Below, piece after piece: positions 21,500-33,779 of a stretch of DNA of 64,000 nt (position 1 is its first letter; each line of letters begins with the position of its first letter). The translations under genes and the position numbers were made by a program. This stretch comes from Climacium dendroides (Eukaryota > Streptophyta > Bryopsida > Hypnales > Climaciaceae), in the NCBI GenBank assembly GCA_950106755.1, contig OX467092.1, forward strand, positions 28,472,582 to 28,536,581, given 5' to 3'. Under the pieces are notes generated by a model. The model made no database searches. It had not been told where the DNA came from and worked only from the letters and a program-made list of their open reading frames with translations.

Positions 21500-22342
21500 C
21501 TAAGTCGAAGTGTAAACTCTACGGCGACGCGTCTCTACACGTAGACCTACTCCGGAAAGCTCGTATGAGCAATTCATGACCTTTGCGGACTCTTTCATGG
21601 CCTCAATGATATCTTGGAGGGCATGGTCATCGGGACCGGGGGGGTCTAACCCGATCCGATTCTCATTGACGTATTGTTGCATCCCGTCGTCCGGACAGTT
21701 GGAATGCAACCTTCGAAGCCAAGGGAGCAGCTCGCCCATGAGCACGTCGTCCCTCCGCTTGGAATGACTCCAAGTCTCGAGGAACAAGACATTCCCATTA
21801 TCATTGCAAATACTCTTTTCAGGAGAATCATCAATGAGAAGGGTGTTCCGATCGTTAAAGAACGGGTCCTGACTATGAACGGAAAACAGGCCATCCTCAA
21901 TAATCTTCAAGGAGAACACTTTGTTTCTGCGATGGAAGAACTTTCCAGGAGCGACTTCTACCTTCGAACACTGCTCCTGGCCTAGTATATCGAAGGGGAC
22001 CCTGCAATTGCTGAACAGGTGCCCAGCAATCGGTTCTGCATTATGCTTCATCATGGTGGACCATACAATGACCCTGTGCGCAATTTCCGACACCTACTGC
22101 AAGAATTCCCTGACATTCTGTCTAGCGAATACTGCTTTCGATCCGATGACAGTCGGGTACCGATGGCTAAGAACGTTGTCTTCAAGCCTATAAGACTTCA
22201 ATTTATCAGCAAACGCCGTCGGCATGCTCTGGCAAAGCACGCCGTTCAGGTCTAAGACAATATTCAACCATTTTCTCCGTGGCGGAGGCATCAAAGGACG
22301 CAAGCTCGTTCGCAAGACCTCTCTTCGCCCCTCCGATGCTAC
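21500..22342 (-). pseudogene. FCP1/HAD-type phosphatase-like domain (nested copy)
   Basis: Exon start inferred at the acceptor CTTTGATCAG (22,343). The frame is continuous to 21,500 except for a TAG at 22,094-22,096. Motifs in order: LDLNGVLC (HAD motif I, second Asp replaced by Asn), VIVWSTMMK (motif II region), LLIDDSPEKS (motif III/IV acidic pair), then LLPWLRRL. The D-L-N-G-V/L variant and following order match a plant subfamily of FCP1-homology proteins, not the canonical RNA polymerase II CTD phosphatases (D-x-D-x-T). Homologous throughout to 45,992-46,792. Possibly a host gene captured by the transposon; with Asn at the second acidic position, activity is doubtful and a binding role is possible. 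Confidence 0.75.
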
Positions 22343-22835
22343 CTGATCAAAGCAAAACAAATGAGAATTGGAGTTACCTGAATAAATGCAGAAGTGGGAG
22401 AGCCAACAAGCGGACAGATGCATTTCATTCCACTAATTGACTGGGGACTTCCGCGAGGGAGTGCTTTCATTGGTACCGGACGTTGCACATTTCTATGTGT
22501 ATTGAGCTGAGCATGAACACATGCACAAATCGGATCAATTAGACATCATTGTACAGAATCTATTGCAACGCTTATACTTTATTTAAGGTAGATTATAAAA
22601 TACATGTCAAAATTTCTTTTAAGTATGGATCGTCAAGACTGCGCATTGAGGCCTACGCTATACTATTCTACACGCATGTCGACCACAGACACAGGATCCG
22701 TCCGCGCAATTCATTCAAGGATAGGCACGCCATCCTGTCAAGCATCATGAATTCGAATAAGAGTCGGCAGTTCATGCGTACCGCATTCCAAACATCCACA
22801 CAATATCAAACGACTATCACACTCTCCACCTAAAA
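22343..22835. other. Probable intron or gap between coiled-coil and FCP1-like exons
   Basis: Stops in all frames. A splice acceptor on the minus strand (polypyrimidine then GATCAG) ends it at 22,343. No palindromic site of the ATCC/ATCG type was found here. Confidence 0.45.
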
Positions 22836-23913
22836 TTAATACTCTGGATTTGAGGAGTTTACCTGCGAAGATCCACCCGCTTGGGTGGAATCGTCTTCCC
22901 CCTCAGCGGGCTTAGATGAAGGACCTTTCTCTTTGTCCGGAGGAGTATCGTGAAGATCTTCTTCGCCCTCGCCGTAGTCCACCTTCTCCTCCTCTTCATC
23001 AAAGAAGGGAGAATGGCATTCCACAACAGCCTTCGCCGACTCAGGGACGGAGGTCATTTCAATCGGAGACGCCGGGACCTCTGCAACACGATCAGCATCG
23101 TCGACACGAGGATGATGTTCTACATCTTGTAGGGCAATCTGTGGCTCCGGAACAACAACTTCAAATGCTGAAGGTATTGGCGAAGATATCCTTGGCACTT
23201 GCGAAGTTGGTGTGCAAACAACGACATCTTCCGGTGTCACTGCACGACCACCCTCATTATCATCGATACGAGGATGAGGGAGCCCAGCAACCAGTTCCTG
23301 CACGATTGGTGATGTAGAGATAGGTAGTGGAGGATGTGAAGGCCCAGCCTGGGATACAACCAAGGGATTTCCAAGTTGTTGACTAGACTGGGATGACAGG
23401 AGCTGCTTGAGTTGCTCAAACTGGGACGATAGATCCGAGATTTGGGCTTGAGACTTTATCTGCAACTCCATTATTTTTGCATTCGCATCGGCCAACTCTT
23501 TGTCTTTTGCTGCCTTTGCTGCTATTCGTTCAATTCTTCTGGTCCTCTTCTCCTCTTCTAGCCTCCAATAGTCCTTCTCCACCTTGATGATGGAACCCGT
23601 GGGCAAGAGCAGTGGCTTCATTTCCTTCTATTTGGGAGCGCCATCATCATTTTCTTCATCGTCATCAGATTCTCGAGGATGATCTGCAACATCATGATCA
23701 CTGCCCAGGTCAATGAAGTTGGACAAGTTGGAAACATGGGCATCAACTATGAGTTCATCATCCACCCCAACATTCTCTTCCGCCCTTGCTTGGCCGACAT
23801 CCCCAACATTTTCAGTCTTCTTTGCCTCGTCCTCCATCATCTTGTCAAATTCCGTGTCTGATTCAATATCCTCCACGATAGGACGGGCAACAGGATCCAC
23901 ACCCGCGAGTACC
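22836..23913 (-). pseudogene. Acidic/coiled-coil segment of the cassette (nested copy)
   Basis: One minus-strand frame from a likely acceptor (AATCACAG, about 23,914) to 22,836, with an in-frame TAG at 23,628. It starts with an acidic stretch (DDDEENDDG), then a strongly charged helix rich in K/E/R/A (RRIERIAAKAAKDKELADA) followed by Gln/Ser-rich sequence. It parallels 44.4-45.0 kb in the outer copy, where a poly-Asp run precedes a similar charged helix (EIAELKRRRELDQMM). Probably an oligomerisation or linker region between the methyltransferase-like and phosphatase-like parts. Confidence 0.55.
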
Positions 23914-23949
23914 TGTGATTCATTACAAGGAGGTTGGGCAGATTTATTC

Positions 23950-24388
23950 TTTCAGACACACCAAACACGTCTACCAATCCAAGAGAGGAAGGTTGGATGT
24001 TCAAATTCTCAGAGGTGACGAGATCAGTAGTCGGATCCAGAGTTGGCATTGACACCGAGGACAACCACGCACGCATTTGGAACGTATTTGTTCTGAACTC
24101 GTTTATTCCATCCAATCCCAGATCGAAGCTAATGAGCTCTTCAATCTGCACTCGATTTTCCGTTACGGAGGTCCCAATAGGTGATTCCAGTGTCATGGGA
24201 GGCGACGGAGGCGAGTCAAACAACACCATGACGGGTCCACGACGAGGGGGTTGGACATACGTGAGCGAGTACGGCGAGTTTGAATGCATGAAGTCATTCT
24301 TGTCGAGTTTATCTGCAAAGTATGATATACTTCTATATCCCTTTGCATCGTGCTTGTCGACGTAACCATAGAAGAATGCCCCAAACAT
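23950..24388 (-). pseudogene. Exon continuing the methyltransferase-like fold, then linker (nested copy)
   Basis: Begins right after an acceptor (TTGATTCAG) with MFGAFFYGYVDKHD, which fits the strand after motif I in amino-methyltransferases (a small hydrophobic strand ending in an acidic residue). The next block FADKLDKNDFM matches TAKKLDKNDFLPEG in the outer copy, showing the exon junction is conserved. The remainder is a Pro/Ser/Thr-rich linker. Its 3' boundary is not fixed. Confidence 0.55.
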
Positions 24389-24676
24389 CTGAATCAAGAG
24401 AAGAGGACATCAGTGAGTCGTAGGGGAACAAGGAGAGGTTATTGTCGTGTCGGGGATAACAAGAGCATCCTACAGGCTTTGTTTTGTATGAAGAGCAAAG
24501 ACAAGAGCATGACAGGAAAACGGATTATACAAACTAGGTGATTATCGTTGAGTCGAGGATAAACGAGACAATTCCTCGATAGATTCACGAACTACAGCAG
24601 CCTAACAAATCCACTCCACAAAGTGACCATTATCCTCGAGTGAATGGTAGTAAATGACATTGATAACGTGACCTAC
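24389..24676 (-). promoter_or_regulatory. Cassette intron 2 (nested copy) carrying palindromic sites
   Basis: Bounded on the minus strand by donor AAAG/GTAGGT and acceptor TTGATTCAG/ATG, phase 0. It contains three ATCC/ATCG-type sites: near 24,438 (TTATTGTCG, 3 bp, inverted arm), 24,541 (TTATCGTTG, AGT, CGAGGATAA) and a half-degenerate one at about 24,628. The intron at the same protein position in the outer copy (44,042-44,376) carries four CAGG-type sites. Confidence 0.65.
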
Positions 24677-26009
24677 CTTTGCAGCAAGCATGAGCTTGAC
24701 TTCGGTATAAATTCCAAGCACGTTCTCGCTAGGGACTGCAAATGCTTGGAGGATCTCTAAATAGAACTCCATTCGGAGTTCAGTGGGGTGAATTCTCCAC
24801 TTGCATTCTGTATTCCTGTGCGCATCCTTGTAATACGAACATGTTTCCGAAGGCGCTCGATACTCTGGCTTCATGAAATCCCGTACAGATGAAGTGAATT
24901 CGTTCTCTTTCTTGAAGAGGAAGAGAAGAAGAACATCTGGGGCGGCGCCTCGGTTCATCACGTTGTTGAGCATTTCCGCTTTGCATGGGATGTACTTGGA
25001 CTTTAGTATGTCGTACTCCGCCATGTTCAAGTCAGCGAAGCTAACAGCCGCGCTCACATCCTCACTATCACGTAATATGAAAAGCCACACGTTGGCTACA
25101 CTCATACTTGGCTCCAACTTGTCGTCCAAGAAGTCCAGAAATGGGTCTATGGCTGCCTCGACTGCTGTGGGTTTTGATCGAGGGACTTCTCTCGTGTCAA
25201 CCACTGCAAGATTCACCTCCCGACGGCAGTAAGTGAATCAGTTAGTGGTGACAAGCGCCTTCGCCGTGACATCCATGCCGCGTATCTCCACTCCACCGCT
25301 CAATTCAGGAAGACTGTATTTCAGCTTCATGAAGCGATTGTACATGTGTAGAACGTCTGGGAATTCTTTTTCGAGGTCCGCTACGCGCTTCAACCATGCA
25401 TCATTCCGTAGGCGCTTTTTAAAATAGTCGGCCTTGATGTACGAAAGGAGGAAATCCCATGTAGCAGAAGAGAATCGGTGGCGAGACTTCCAAGACCTCC
25501 ACCGCTCATCGATTATGTCCTTCCGGCTATCTAGAAGCTTTAAGTCAGGCTTGATGCTCATCAAGTCTTGAATCACGATTTTCTTCCTCTTCCTTCGCTT
25601 AGTCCAGTCCGTACTTGTCATGTTGTCCACTACTAACACCTTCATTCTTGAAACTGAAAGCTTGGGATATGGTGCAACCCGACCAGGAGTAATCCCAAGC
25701 AGATGTTGTGCCTGTTTTCCGAAATCCTTGTCAGTGAAATGGCCAGCATGTTTAAAGAACTCCCTTCGTAATCCGGCAGGCTTCAATTTGTACCCTTTAT
25801 TTTCCTTATACATTTTAAGGGTAGCTGGGTCAATGAGCTCGCCTTCACCGTGCTTTGTCAAGAAGAGTTTCCAGTGATCCCACAACTCGTCCGAGAGGGT
25901 TATTATCTGGATTTCGTTCTTCAGGTCCGACGGACCCCTATTGTTGCACCGTCTCCTTTTGGATTAATATTCTGGAAACGATCTACAACTGCATCGGTAA
26001 AGCTCTGCA
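24677..26009 (-). pseudogene. Amino-methyltransferase-like (N6_N4 type) domain, degenerate (nested copy)
   Basis: Exon from acceptor TTCTTTGCAG (26,010) to donor at 24,677, with a frameshift near 25,929 and an in-frame TGA at 25,238. After an N-terminal helical region (LSDELWDHWKLF, ELIDPATL), the block IDPFLDF...VWLFIL...DVLLLFLFKK...IHPTELRMEFYLEILQAF...SENVLGIYTEVKLMLAA follows the order of beta-class DNA amino-methyltransferases: D-P-P-Y motif, strand, 'h.yilvf.K', 'HPTQKP', helix, then 'VLDPFxGSGTT..AA'. The catalytic tetrapeptide is reduced to D-P-F and motif I here is degraded to GIYTE. Fold assignment is inference from motif order; activity is unlikely in this copy. Confidence 0.5.
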
Positions 26010-26176
26010 AAGAAGAGGTTATGGAGAAATGAGGACAGAGAGAGAGGATGATAAGAAAAACATAGAGTTCTATTTAAAATTCAAACTATTGATCAATGAA
26101 TACAAGACGAAAGGAATTCAATGCTGTAGTGCAGCAGGTATCGTCGAGTCGACGATGGTGGTATGCTCTCACTCAC
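26010..26176 (-). promoter_or_regulatory. Cassette intron 1 (nested copy) with palindromic site
   Basis: Minus-strand donor AACTACAAG/GTGAGT and acceptor TTCTTTGCAG. It contains a GTATCGTCG, AGT, CGACGATGG palindrome at about 26,136-26,156. The matching intron of the outer copy (42,792-43,021) holds two CAGG-type sites. Confidence 0.65.
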
Positions 26177-27589
26177 CTTGTAGTTGACCGGACTGTATAC
26201 AGCCTTGTTTTGTCGCACCACATGATCAGTCACTTCAAGAGTGGGACGCTTGCAGGCGATCCAGATGTTCCTACAGCTGATTATTTGATTCCCCCACGTC
26301 AGCTGCGCATGATCTAGGTGGTTCGTTGCATTGTAGAAGCGCAAAATGTGTCGAAGTTTGTTTGGGTCCAACGTCCAAACAATGTATGCGTCCCACCTCT
26401 GCAGTTCCACACACCTACTTTCACCGCACCCTTGCTTCTGAAGCTCCTTGGATGCTATTATATTGTGTTGGCCATTGATAATCATGAACTGGCCATTTTC
26501 AATGTCTTCCCACTTCTGGGGTTTTATTTTCAAGAGTTGATTATTTCTGTCCACTGGAGTCAAGCATATTTTCTGCCGCTGCTTGATGTCGATGAGTTGG
26601 ATGAGCTGCTCTTTCACGGACTTGACCATGTCCTCTTGCAGTGCACGGATTATATACTGTTCTTTCGCAATCACGCATTGCTTGATGTCCACACTAACAG
26701 TGTTCTGATCGAAGAGAAAACACTGCTTGTGTTCTGCCCAGAATTCCCTCTGAATGAGTGCGTGCCTCTGAAACTCTTCCATCGGCTCTTCTGATTGAGT
26801 TCCAACTGATGTCAATGCAGACCCCGAGCTACCTGAACCCGTGGCACCTCCCACTAAACTTTTCCTTCTTCTCTTACTTGGTGGTGTTGGGCTCGGATCA
26901 ATGGAACCCTGAGTTTGAGTCTCCAGCATGGGTTGACTAGGTTGAGTCCCCCTACTTCTGCCTCCTCTACTTCCAGATGGCAGGTTCCGCTTTCCAGTCG
27001 ATTCTCATTGTTGAATATTACGTATTTGCCCTCCCACACTTGGAGGAGCTTGAACGTTTGACAAAGCGTACCTATCTAATGTCTGGAAGATAAGGCTGAG
27101 CTTGGTCGCAGTAGCTTTGCCGGTCCCGGTTTTCCATGGAAGATATCCGCTATCTATGAATTGCTGATTGAAGGACTCCATTTCAGAGCCCTCCAATAAT
27201 GTCATGAGGTTCTCAAGGTCAAACTTTGCTTGATTTGAGTTGACATTGAGCACTATTGAGTGACAATGTTTTCCGGCTTTCCCAACGTCATCTACCTCAC
27301 GTAGGACGACCGCAACGTAGTTGTTGTGGTGAGCATCTATGAACATCACCTTCTCATTCAAATTCCACACTAGGTAACCCGGCTGCCCAGTGACTTTGTA
27401 CCAGAGAAAGACGTAGTCTTTCCATCGGTTCACACCAAAACTCCAACTCGCAACATGCGATTTGAACTGGAATAGTTTCCCGTAGCTATCCTCCATTTCT
27501 GAAATGAAGGGTCCATCTTCGACAGGATTGACGAAGGGTTCAAGGTGGTGCTTTATCACTGAATAGTCGTACGCATCCTCCGAATCCAT
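26177..27589 (-). pseudogene. ParB/DGQHR-like domain protein, cassette exon 1 (nested copy)
   Basis: 471 codons from ATG 27,589 to the donor at 26,177 with an in-frame TGA at 27,005. The first ~195 residues form an uncharacterised N-terminal domain ending in a conserved G-T-G-K-A-T-A-T-K block. A low-complexity Ser/Arg/Pro linker follows. Residues about 250-450 include LTPVDRNN..., then FMIINGQHNIIASKEL, then W.A.IVW.....LR.I..FYN. The I-x-G-Q-H-x-x-x-A-S/A core and its preceding hydrophobic strand match ParB-like nuclease and DGQHR (DndB-type) domains, which bind or act on DNA. It aligns throughout with 41,355-42,791. It is joined by splicing to the methyltransferase-like exon; ParB-like plus amino-methyltransferase pairs are common in phages. 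Confidence 0.55.
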
Positions 27590-27689
27590 TCTCAGGTCCT
27601 GTCAAAAGGTGTGCATGATTGGAATTTAGTTTAAGCCTCTACGCTCCGTTTCCAAAAGATGTCCTATGAATTTGCTTTAGTAAAATTCA

Positions 27690-28468
27690 CATAATTGGAC
27701 ACAGCATCGTCGACTCAACGATAACTAGTGTTTGGGAATGATTCCACTAGCTGCAAATTTGAGTGGTTATTTCATGTGAATGATATGTGGAGAACGTTTG
27801 GGACTACTCGAGATTACTATTGTTTTTTTTGATGTTGTATCAATGATTTAAGGATACAATGTTTTTAATACAAAATTATGGGGTTTTCTGGAAAATATTG
27901 TTCTTTACCTCCATTTCAGTTCAGTTTTGTTTATCTGGCTCTTATCGGATGATTGACTTCTATGAATGATGGTATGCATTCTAGTGGTTAACATCATTTA
28001 CTTCCATGTTATCCTCGACTCGAGGATAACCAGGGATACTCCACAGGTTCCTAGGATGTCTGCATAGGATTGAATTTTCTCAGTTTATCTCTATTTTAGT
28101 TCAATGTTGTTATTTCCGCTCTTTTCTGATGATTGTCTTCTATGATTGATTGTATGCTTTCTAGTGGTTAACTTCAATTAACTTCAAGTTATCCTCGACT
28201 CGATGATATCCAGGGATACTTTACAGATATCTAAATTGTCTGGCTTTCGTTGATTTATCTCAGGTTACCTTCCATTTTAGTTGAATTTTGTTTTTTGTGG
28301 CTACGATTTGATTATTGTCTCCTAGAAATTATTGATAGCTTCCTAGTGGATAACATCAGTTACCTCCAAGGTATCCTCGAGTCGAGGATAACCAAGGATT
28401 CTTAACAACTATCTAGAAAGTCTGGATACCGCTAAAGTGTCCCAGGTTATCCTCGACTCGAGGATAAC
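27690..28468. repeat. Palindrome array (ATCC-arm type) upstream of the nested cassette
   Basis: Half-site TTATCCTCG, 3-bp spacer, inverted half-site, at about 28,009, 28,189, 28,371 and 28,447, plus a degenerate one at 27,706. The first three sit in a tandem repeat of 180-182 bp that also contains CTAGTGGTTAACATCA and CAGGGATAC. They lie just 5' of the leftward cassette, as the CAGG-type sites at 40.2-41.3 kb do for the outer cassette. Confidence 0.85.
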
Positions 28469-29770
28469 CTTGACTTCTGCTGGGGACCTGTCTGGGGCAT
28501 TTCGTGGAAACCCTAATTTTCGCATCTAAACCCTAAATGCTAGCATGATGGAACGAATTAGTTTTTCTTTCTCGACTTCAGTGGACAAACCTGGGACTTG
28601 GAAGACGCTTCCTCTGTGAACTTTGAACTTCAGATGCTCAACATATCCTTCGAATTCTGAAAATGCCATGTACAATGCAATTTCATTAAAGAAATGTAAG
28701 GTGCACGATCTGGAAAGATGTGATTATGCAAAATTCAAGTGGGAAACAGTGCAAGACACTACAAACTACAACCTGGAATCCAAACCGGGTACTTCAGCTC
28801 TTTCACTACTTACAAGCGTTCACAAACACCCTAAACAAGACATGCGACCCCAAAAAAGAGCCATCAAAGCGCTGAAAAACAAGTGCTCCCAACAAATTCG
28901 TAAACCACTCCGCCAGGACCACTGTGGCACACAAAATCGGAAGAAATGAACAGCATGAGCACTCACAATCCCAAACAAAAGCGCTGAAAAAGACGCTGAC
29001 AAACACAAACAGAAGACCGCAACAATCAGCGCGCACAAAAATATAAGCGCTCACTAATACACTCAGAAGCACAAGCCTTCCAAAGCCAGCGTCCACAGAT
29101 TGAAAACATTAATCCTTCAACTTGTGGAAGCACTCGGTCACTCAGTGTACACCCAAAATGAACTTGTACGATGGAGCTCAGAAGTCAGAACATGAACCTC
29201 GTACCTTGCAAAGCGCCGAAAAACCCGATTGAACTCACAAAATTGATTGTTGCCGCTCCCAATTGAACTCACGGATCGTAGCAACTCCTGATTGAACTTG
29301 CGGAATAAAGCTCACCTTAAACCCTGAAATTCGCAGATCCAACAGCTCACGATTGAACTCGTGGAAAAAATCTCAGCCTAAAGCCTGAAACTCGCGGAAT
29401 GGAGCTCAGCTTACTCACCCTAAATCTTGAATACACTTACGAAATGGAACTCACCCTAAGCCACAACCCTTGCAAAACGCAATTGCTCGCACTTCACACA
29501 ACCCTAAAACACAATTGTGCAAACAACTCACGCACTGAAGTTGATAGACAGACCGTAGAAGTCGCAACACCCGGAAACCTGCATCGCTTGAGGAGGTCGA
29601 CGACGACTATCCAAACCTCACGCTCGGCATACCCGAACCTCTTGCGGTAGTACCCAAACCTCCCCTTACAACACCCGAACCTGCCTATGACTTACCTAAG
29701 GTAGAAGGTCCTAAAAGCACTCACCTAAAGTGGGTACACCCAAAACCGTCAGTTTTTAGAGTTTAGCCTA
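28469..29770. other. Nested-element spacer: C/A-rich degenerate repeats
   Basis: No gene supported despite long open frames. GATTGAACTC, GGAATGGAGCTCA and CACCCGAACCT words recur between 29,220 and 29,700, like the CGGGTA/GAACTTG words of the outer spacer at 18.6-19.2 kb in the opposite orientation. Confidence 0.5.
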
Positions 29771-31530
29771 GTTACTATTATAAAAATGGTAAAATTTTTG
29801 TATGTTCTTTGTTGGCAAGGGAATGGAGGTTCGAACGCACCAGAGAACACTAGATTTGGATACAATATGCAAAAGTTTTGGAAAGTCAAATCTATGACTA
29901 AAAGCGCTCCAATCAAATAGGTATATAACTGATTTTCAAAATGTTCACATCATATACATGGCGCTTTTAGGTCAAGCGCCATTTTGGAGGTGAGTACCTT
30001 CAAGGAAATTAGGCCTTCTAGAGATCGTGGAGGACTTAAATTTATTTTGCCTTTTTTTTAGTGGAAGAGAATTTGAAGATTTATTTATTTCACGTATATG
30101 CTTGCCCAAAAAATAGTGGATGCAACCAATGAATGAATGAAACGACAAGCCACTCAATTCCAACTATTATGACAATTATTTTTCCTAAAACTGAAATCCC
30201 TGCTCACAAATCCTTGCTCCCTACTCTTTGCTCCCTACTTCATGCTCACATATTAGCATTCCCCTAGGGCTCTTTTTTTGTTCCTTTATACAGCAATAAT
30301 GCAAGAGACAACGTGCCGGAAAAGATGAAGTGGTTGTAAAAATCCATTAATAGGATGGGTAAAACCGTTCATGCAAATCTTTTAAAGCATCCAACAGAAG
30401 TTTGTGGGTTTAGAAATTCTCTAGTGATTTGATAATCATGCAAACCACATCCTTCAATTTGAAGTGCTGTAACTTGTGCATCCAATGTTCAAATTCAATA
30501 AAATTTATTGGAGAATTTACGCTCTTTTTTGTAGTTTGTGTGGTAAAATTTTCAGATGAATCCAAGATTTACCAATTCTCAGGAAGCCAAACTACGTTTG
30601 CAAGTTCCATTTGAGTCCTTCCACATGGTTGGGGAGTTTCCCATCACAGAAAGTTAAATCCATTTCAACACCCATGTCCAATATTTTAGAGCCTTTTGTA
30701 GGGGTGGTTCTTAATGCCTAAACCATTTTAGAGCCTCCCCCTATAAGCTTGGCCCAGAAGTTAAGTAGCCACTACAATGGATTATTTCATCCAAGATGGC
30801 CATCATTAAACCTTAAACAGACATGTTAGTAGATGTGGAGATCATGAATTCTACAACTGTCAAAAGAATTGTTTTTAAATAATTCAAAAGCTTATGTTGT
30901 AGAAGATTTTTCATTTCCACCCCTAATGCCAAGGCCAAATAGTTGTACTTCTGTCGTACAAAAGAACATGCTCTCTCATTCATCAACCAAAAAGCACTTT
31001 GAGCGTCTTTCAAAAGTTAATGTTTGATGAAGTACAATATTTCTCTATGCATCCATCTTTTTTAACAAAAAAACACTTTTTAGATGTATTCATAATTTGA
31101 ACTTTGAGTTATGAATTCCAAAGTTCCATCTATATTTTGTAATGAGATTAAAAAGATTTAGCCAAAAACAATTACTTCTATATGGCAAGAAGTAGACATT
31201 TAATTTGGATTGGGGTATTTGTAATAGGTGAGCCTAGGAAGACCTAGAAGTCAAGGTTTGGCAAAAAAATTCAAGAACTAAACCACTTATAAAATTACTA
31301 TTAAACAACTTAGGAAATTTTAAATGAATTAAACCACTTAGAAGAGACCATTCTATTTTGCGTAGTACATTATTTTGACTACCATTCTATCTTTGTGAAT
31401 GGCTACACCACTTTTGAATTGAAATGATTCATTCTAATTATCTTATTTACACCATTTTTTTTGTAGTTTAAATGCCCACAATATAGAACATATCCCTAAT
31501 TATATTTTATTATGCAAAGCATGAACCCTT
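29771..31530. other. AT-rich spacer of nested element, no gene seen
   Basis: Stops in all frames. GCTCCCT/GCTCAC words cluster near 30,200-30,245. Nothing else supportable. Confidence 0.4.
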
Positions 31531-31534
31531 CTCC

Positions 31535-32690
31535 TTAACCCAAGACTCCTGCTCTTCCATAAATGAATGGCAAATGAATTGAGCAACACTATCTCCCCAT
31601 TTCTTTTCATTGCTACAGTATTCCAACACACTTGCGTGAAGAAAATAATGGGAGAGTAATTGAGCAACACTATCTCTCCATTTTTCTTCATTCCTCTCGT
31701 ATTCCATCACACGTGTATCACAAAATGGCAGATACATTGAAGAATACTATTTCCCCATTTTTTTCATTGCTACATTAATGTATTTTAATGTATGTCTATC
31801 TTTTACAACATTCACCATTGCATATATTTCATTCATCATTCAATAAAATTCTATTTTACATTTCAATATATGCTTACTTAGAAAAAAAATTATACAAAGG
31901 TTTCAATAATTTTTATTTGAAAATGTATTGAAATTTTAGTTTTGCATTCTATCAAATACATAAAATCTCTAATAAAATTCTAATGATGAGTGCGTACCAT
32001 AGCATGTGTCAAAAATATTCTCAATGAGTGGGAGCTCATTTTTATGCTATGCTTACATGATTCATAATGACCCATTTTGTTTTGGTGTTTCCGGTTATTA
32101 TATATTTAAGAAAAGAAAAAATTTAGAAGTGAAATATCTTATTTACACCACATTTTTTTAGTTTAAATGCCCACAAATCCACAACCTACAACATACCCCT
32201 AATTATATGATATTATCTAAAGCATAAACCCTTATCCTTAAGCCAAGACTCTGGCTCTTCTATAAATAAATGAAGAATTAATTGAGCAACACTATCTCTC
32301 CATTTCTTTTCATTTCTATGGTATTCCAAAACACTTGCATGAAAAAAACAATGGGAGAGTAATTGAGCACATTATCTCCCCATTTTTTTTCATTCCTCTG
32401 GTATTCCATCAAACGTATATCAGTAAATGGCAAATACATTAAGCTGCATTGTTTCCCAATATTTTTCATTGCTACATTATTCCATCACACTTGCATGAAA
32501 AAATGGGAGAATAATTGAACAACAAAATATCCCAATTTTTTTTCATTTCTCAAGTATTCCACCAAACGTGCATGTATAAATGGAATATAAATTCAACAAT
32601 ACTATTTTCCATCTTATTCATTGGTACATTATTCCATTGCACCTTCATGAAGAAATAGAAGAGTATCTCCATTTTTTATCATCAATGCGA
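31535..32690. repeat. Dispersed and tandem ~95-100-bp repeats, two blocks
   Basis: Units containing GAGCAACACTATCTC, CCATTTCTTTTCATT, TATTCCA.CACACTTGC and ATGGGAGAGTAATTGAGCA recur in 31,555-31,800 and again in 32,225-32,680. Both blocks are preceded by a shared segment (CCTTAACCCAAGACTC / CCTTAAGCCAAGACTC). Non-coding. Between them, 31,972-32,010 resembles one end of the 17.65-kb element. Confidence 0.7.
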
Positions 32691-33005
32691 CCCTAAACCC
32701 TATTTGCATGATGAAATGACAGAACATAAACCTTAAAACCTACAGCCCTAAATATATTCAAAACCCATTTGTCATGCTCCAAACCCTAACCCAAAAGCAT
32801 TAACCCTAAACCCCAAATCCTAAACTTCTAAAAATTCACAGCCTACAAATCCTAAACCATAAAGCGTTAATCCAAAACCGTAAACCTCTAAAAATTCATA
32901 GCCTAAAAACCCTAAACCCTAAATCCTAAACCCCTACAAATTCATAGCCTGAAAACCCTAAACCCTAAACCCTAGAAGCCGTAAACCTCTAAAAATTCAT
33001 AGCTT
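32691..33005 (+). repeat. Degenerate telomere-like CCCTAAA tract
   Basis: Many CCTAAACCCTAAA, AACCCTAAACC and AAATTCATAGCC words in imperfect tandem. It sits in the spacer next to the palindrome array, as in the outer copy (15.2 kb and 39.9 kb), so it is a component of the transposon family. Confidence 0.75.
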
Positions 33006-33779
33006 GAATAGCCGAAATCCTAAAACCCAAAAATGGATTTGATAGAAAATAAGCCACCAAGAAAAGGCCTAAAAATATTGAGCAATCGATGGGCACATGA
33101 CCTGAGAAGTCAACCTACTAGAACTATAGCAGACAATTCTGTATATGGACAATTTTTTTTTTGAAAAAGCATTAGTGGAGCCACATCTTTTTTGTAGAAA
33201 GCTGGCAAAAGCGCCTTCAAGCAAATGACTGAACAGCCAGGAATCAAGGAGTTTGCAGGAATTTTGAAATTTGGAATTGCCCGCTAAAATGTTCCCGCTT
33301 TCTCCAACTTTTTGCCCATCTCTTGCCACGGACAACTTCACTTGCCAGACACGCCTTCTTCCACAAACACGCCGAGGAGACTCTTTTGCTCTTGCTATTC
33401 TCTTGCGCTTCAAGTGTGTCTGCATAGCACATTGACAAGTTCAGGTCCTCAAATTTTTTTCTTCTTGTTTGTGAGTTCTTAGATAGAAGGTGTAGTTTGT
33501 ATTTAAATTAGTTGCCATTGACCTCGTCTGGTGGTGAGTTAGTTTTGTACATATGGATGTCAGGAAGTACGTGAAACTAGTCATTGAAGGTCCATGTTTG
33601 TGACATCTCAATGCATGAAGACGTTATATTTGTTGAGCGAGCCTGTAGACTATAAGGAATTGGTTACTCTTGCTTTTGGTGAAGACAGTTGTAACAAAGT
33701 TGTTTGCAATGCCCATTTTTTGCAGCGTGAATGTCGGAGCATTTCATGGATAATTCCATTACCTCAATACTGTCATTGA
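33006..33779. other. Spacer between telomere-like tract and palindrome array
   Basis: Frames of up to about 118 codons occur on the minus strand but have no recognisable content and no counterpart in the outer copy. No gene is supported. Confidence 0.35.

Noticed and set aside
23679..24365. Plus-strand ORFs overlapping the cassette at 23.7-24.4 kb
   Set aside because: They are antisense to exons whose protein matches the outer copy; no independent support.
28623..29096. ORFs on both strands in the C/A-rich spacer at 28.6-29.1 kb
   Set aside because: Low-complexity composition gives open frames on both strands; nothing matches the outer copy at protein level.
31500..31740. Short minus-strand ORFs near 31.5-31.7 and 32.3-32.5 kb as small genes
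   Set aside because: They are translations of ~95-bp tandem repeats and repeat the same peptide; no start context or homologous protein is seen.
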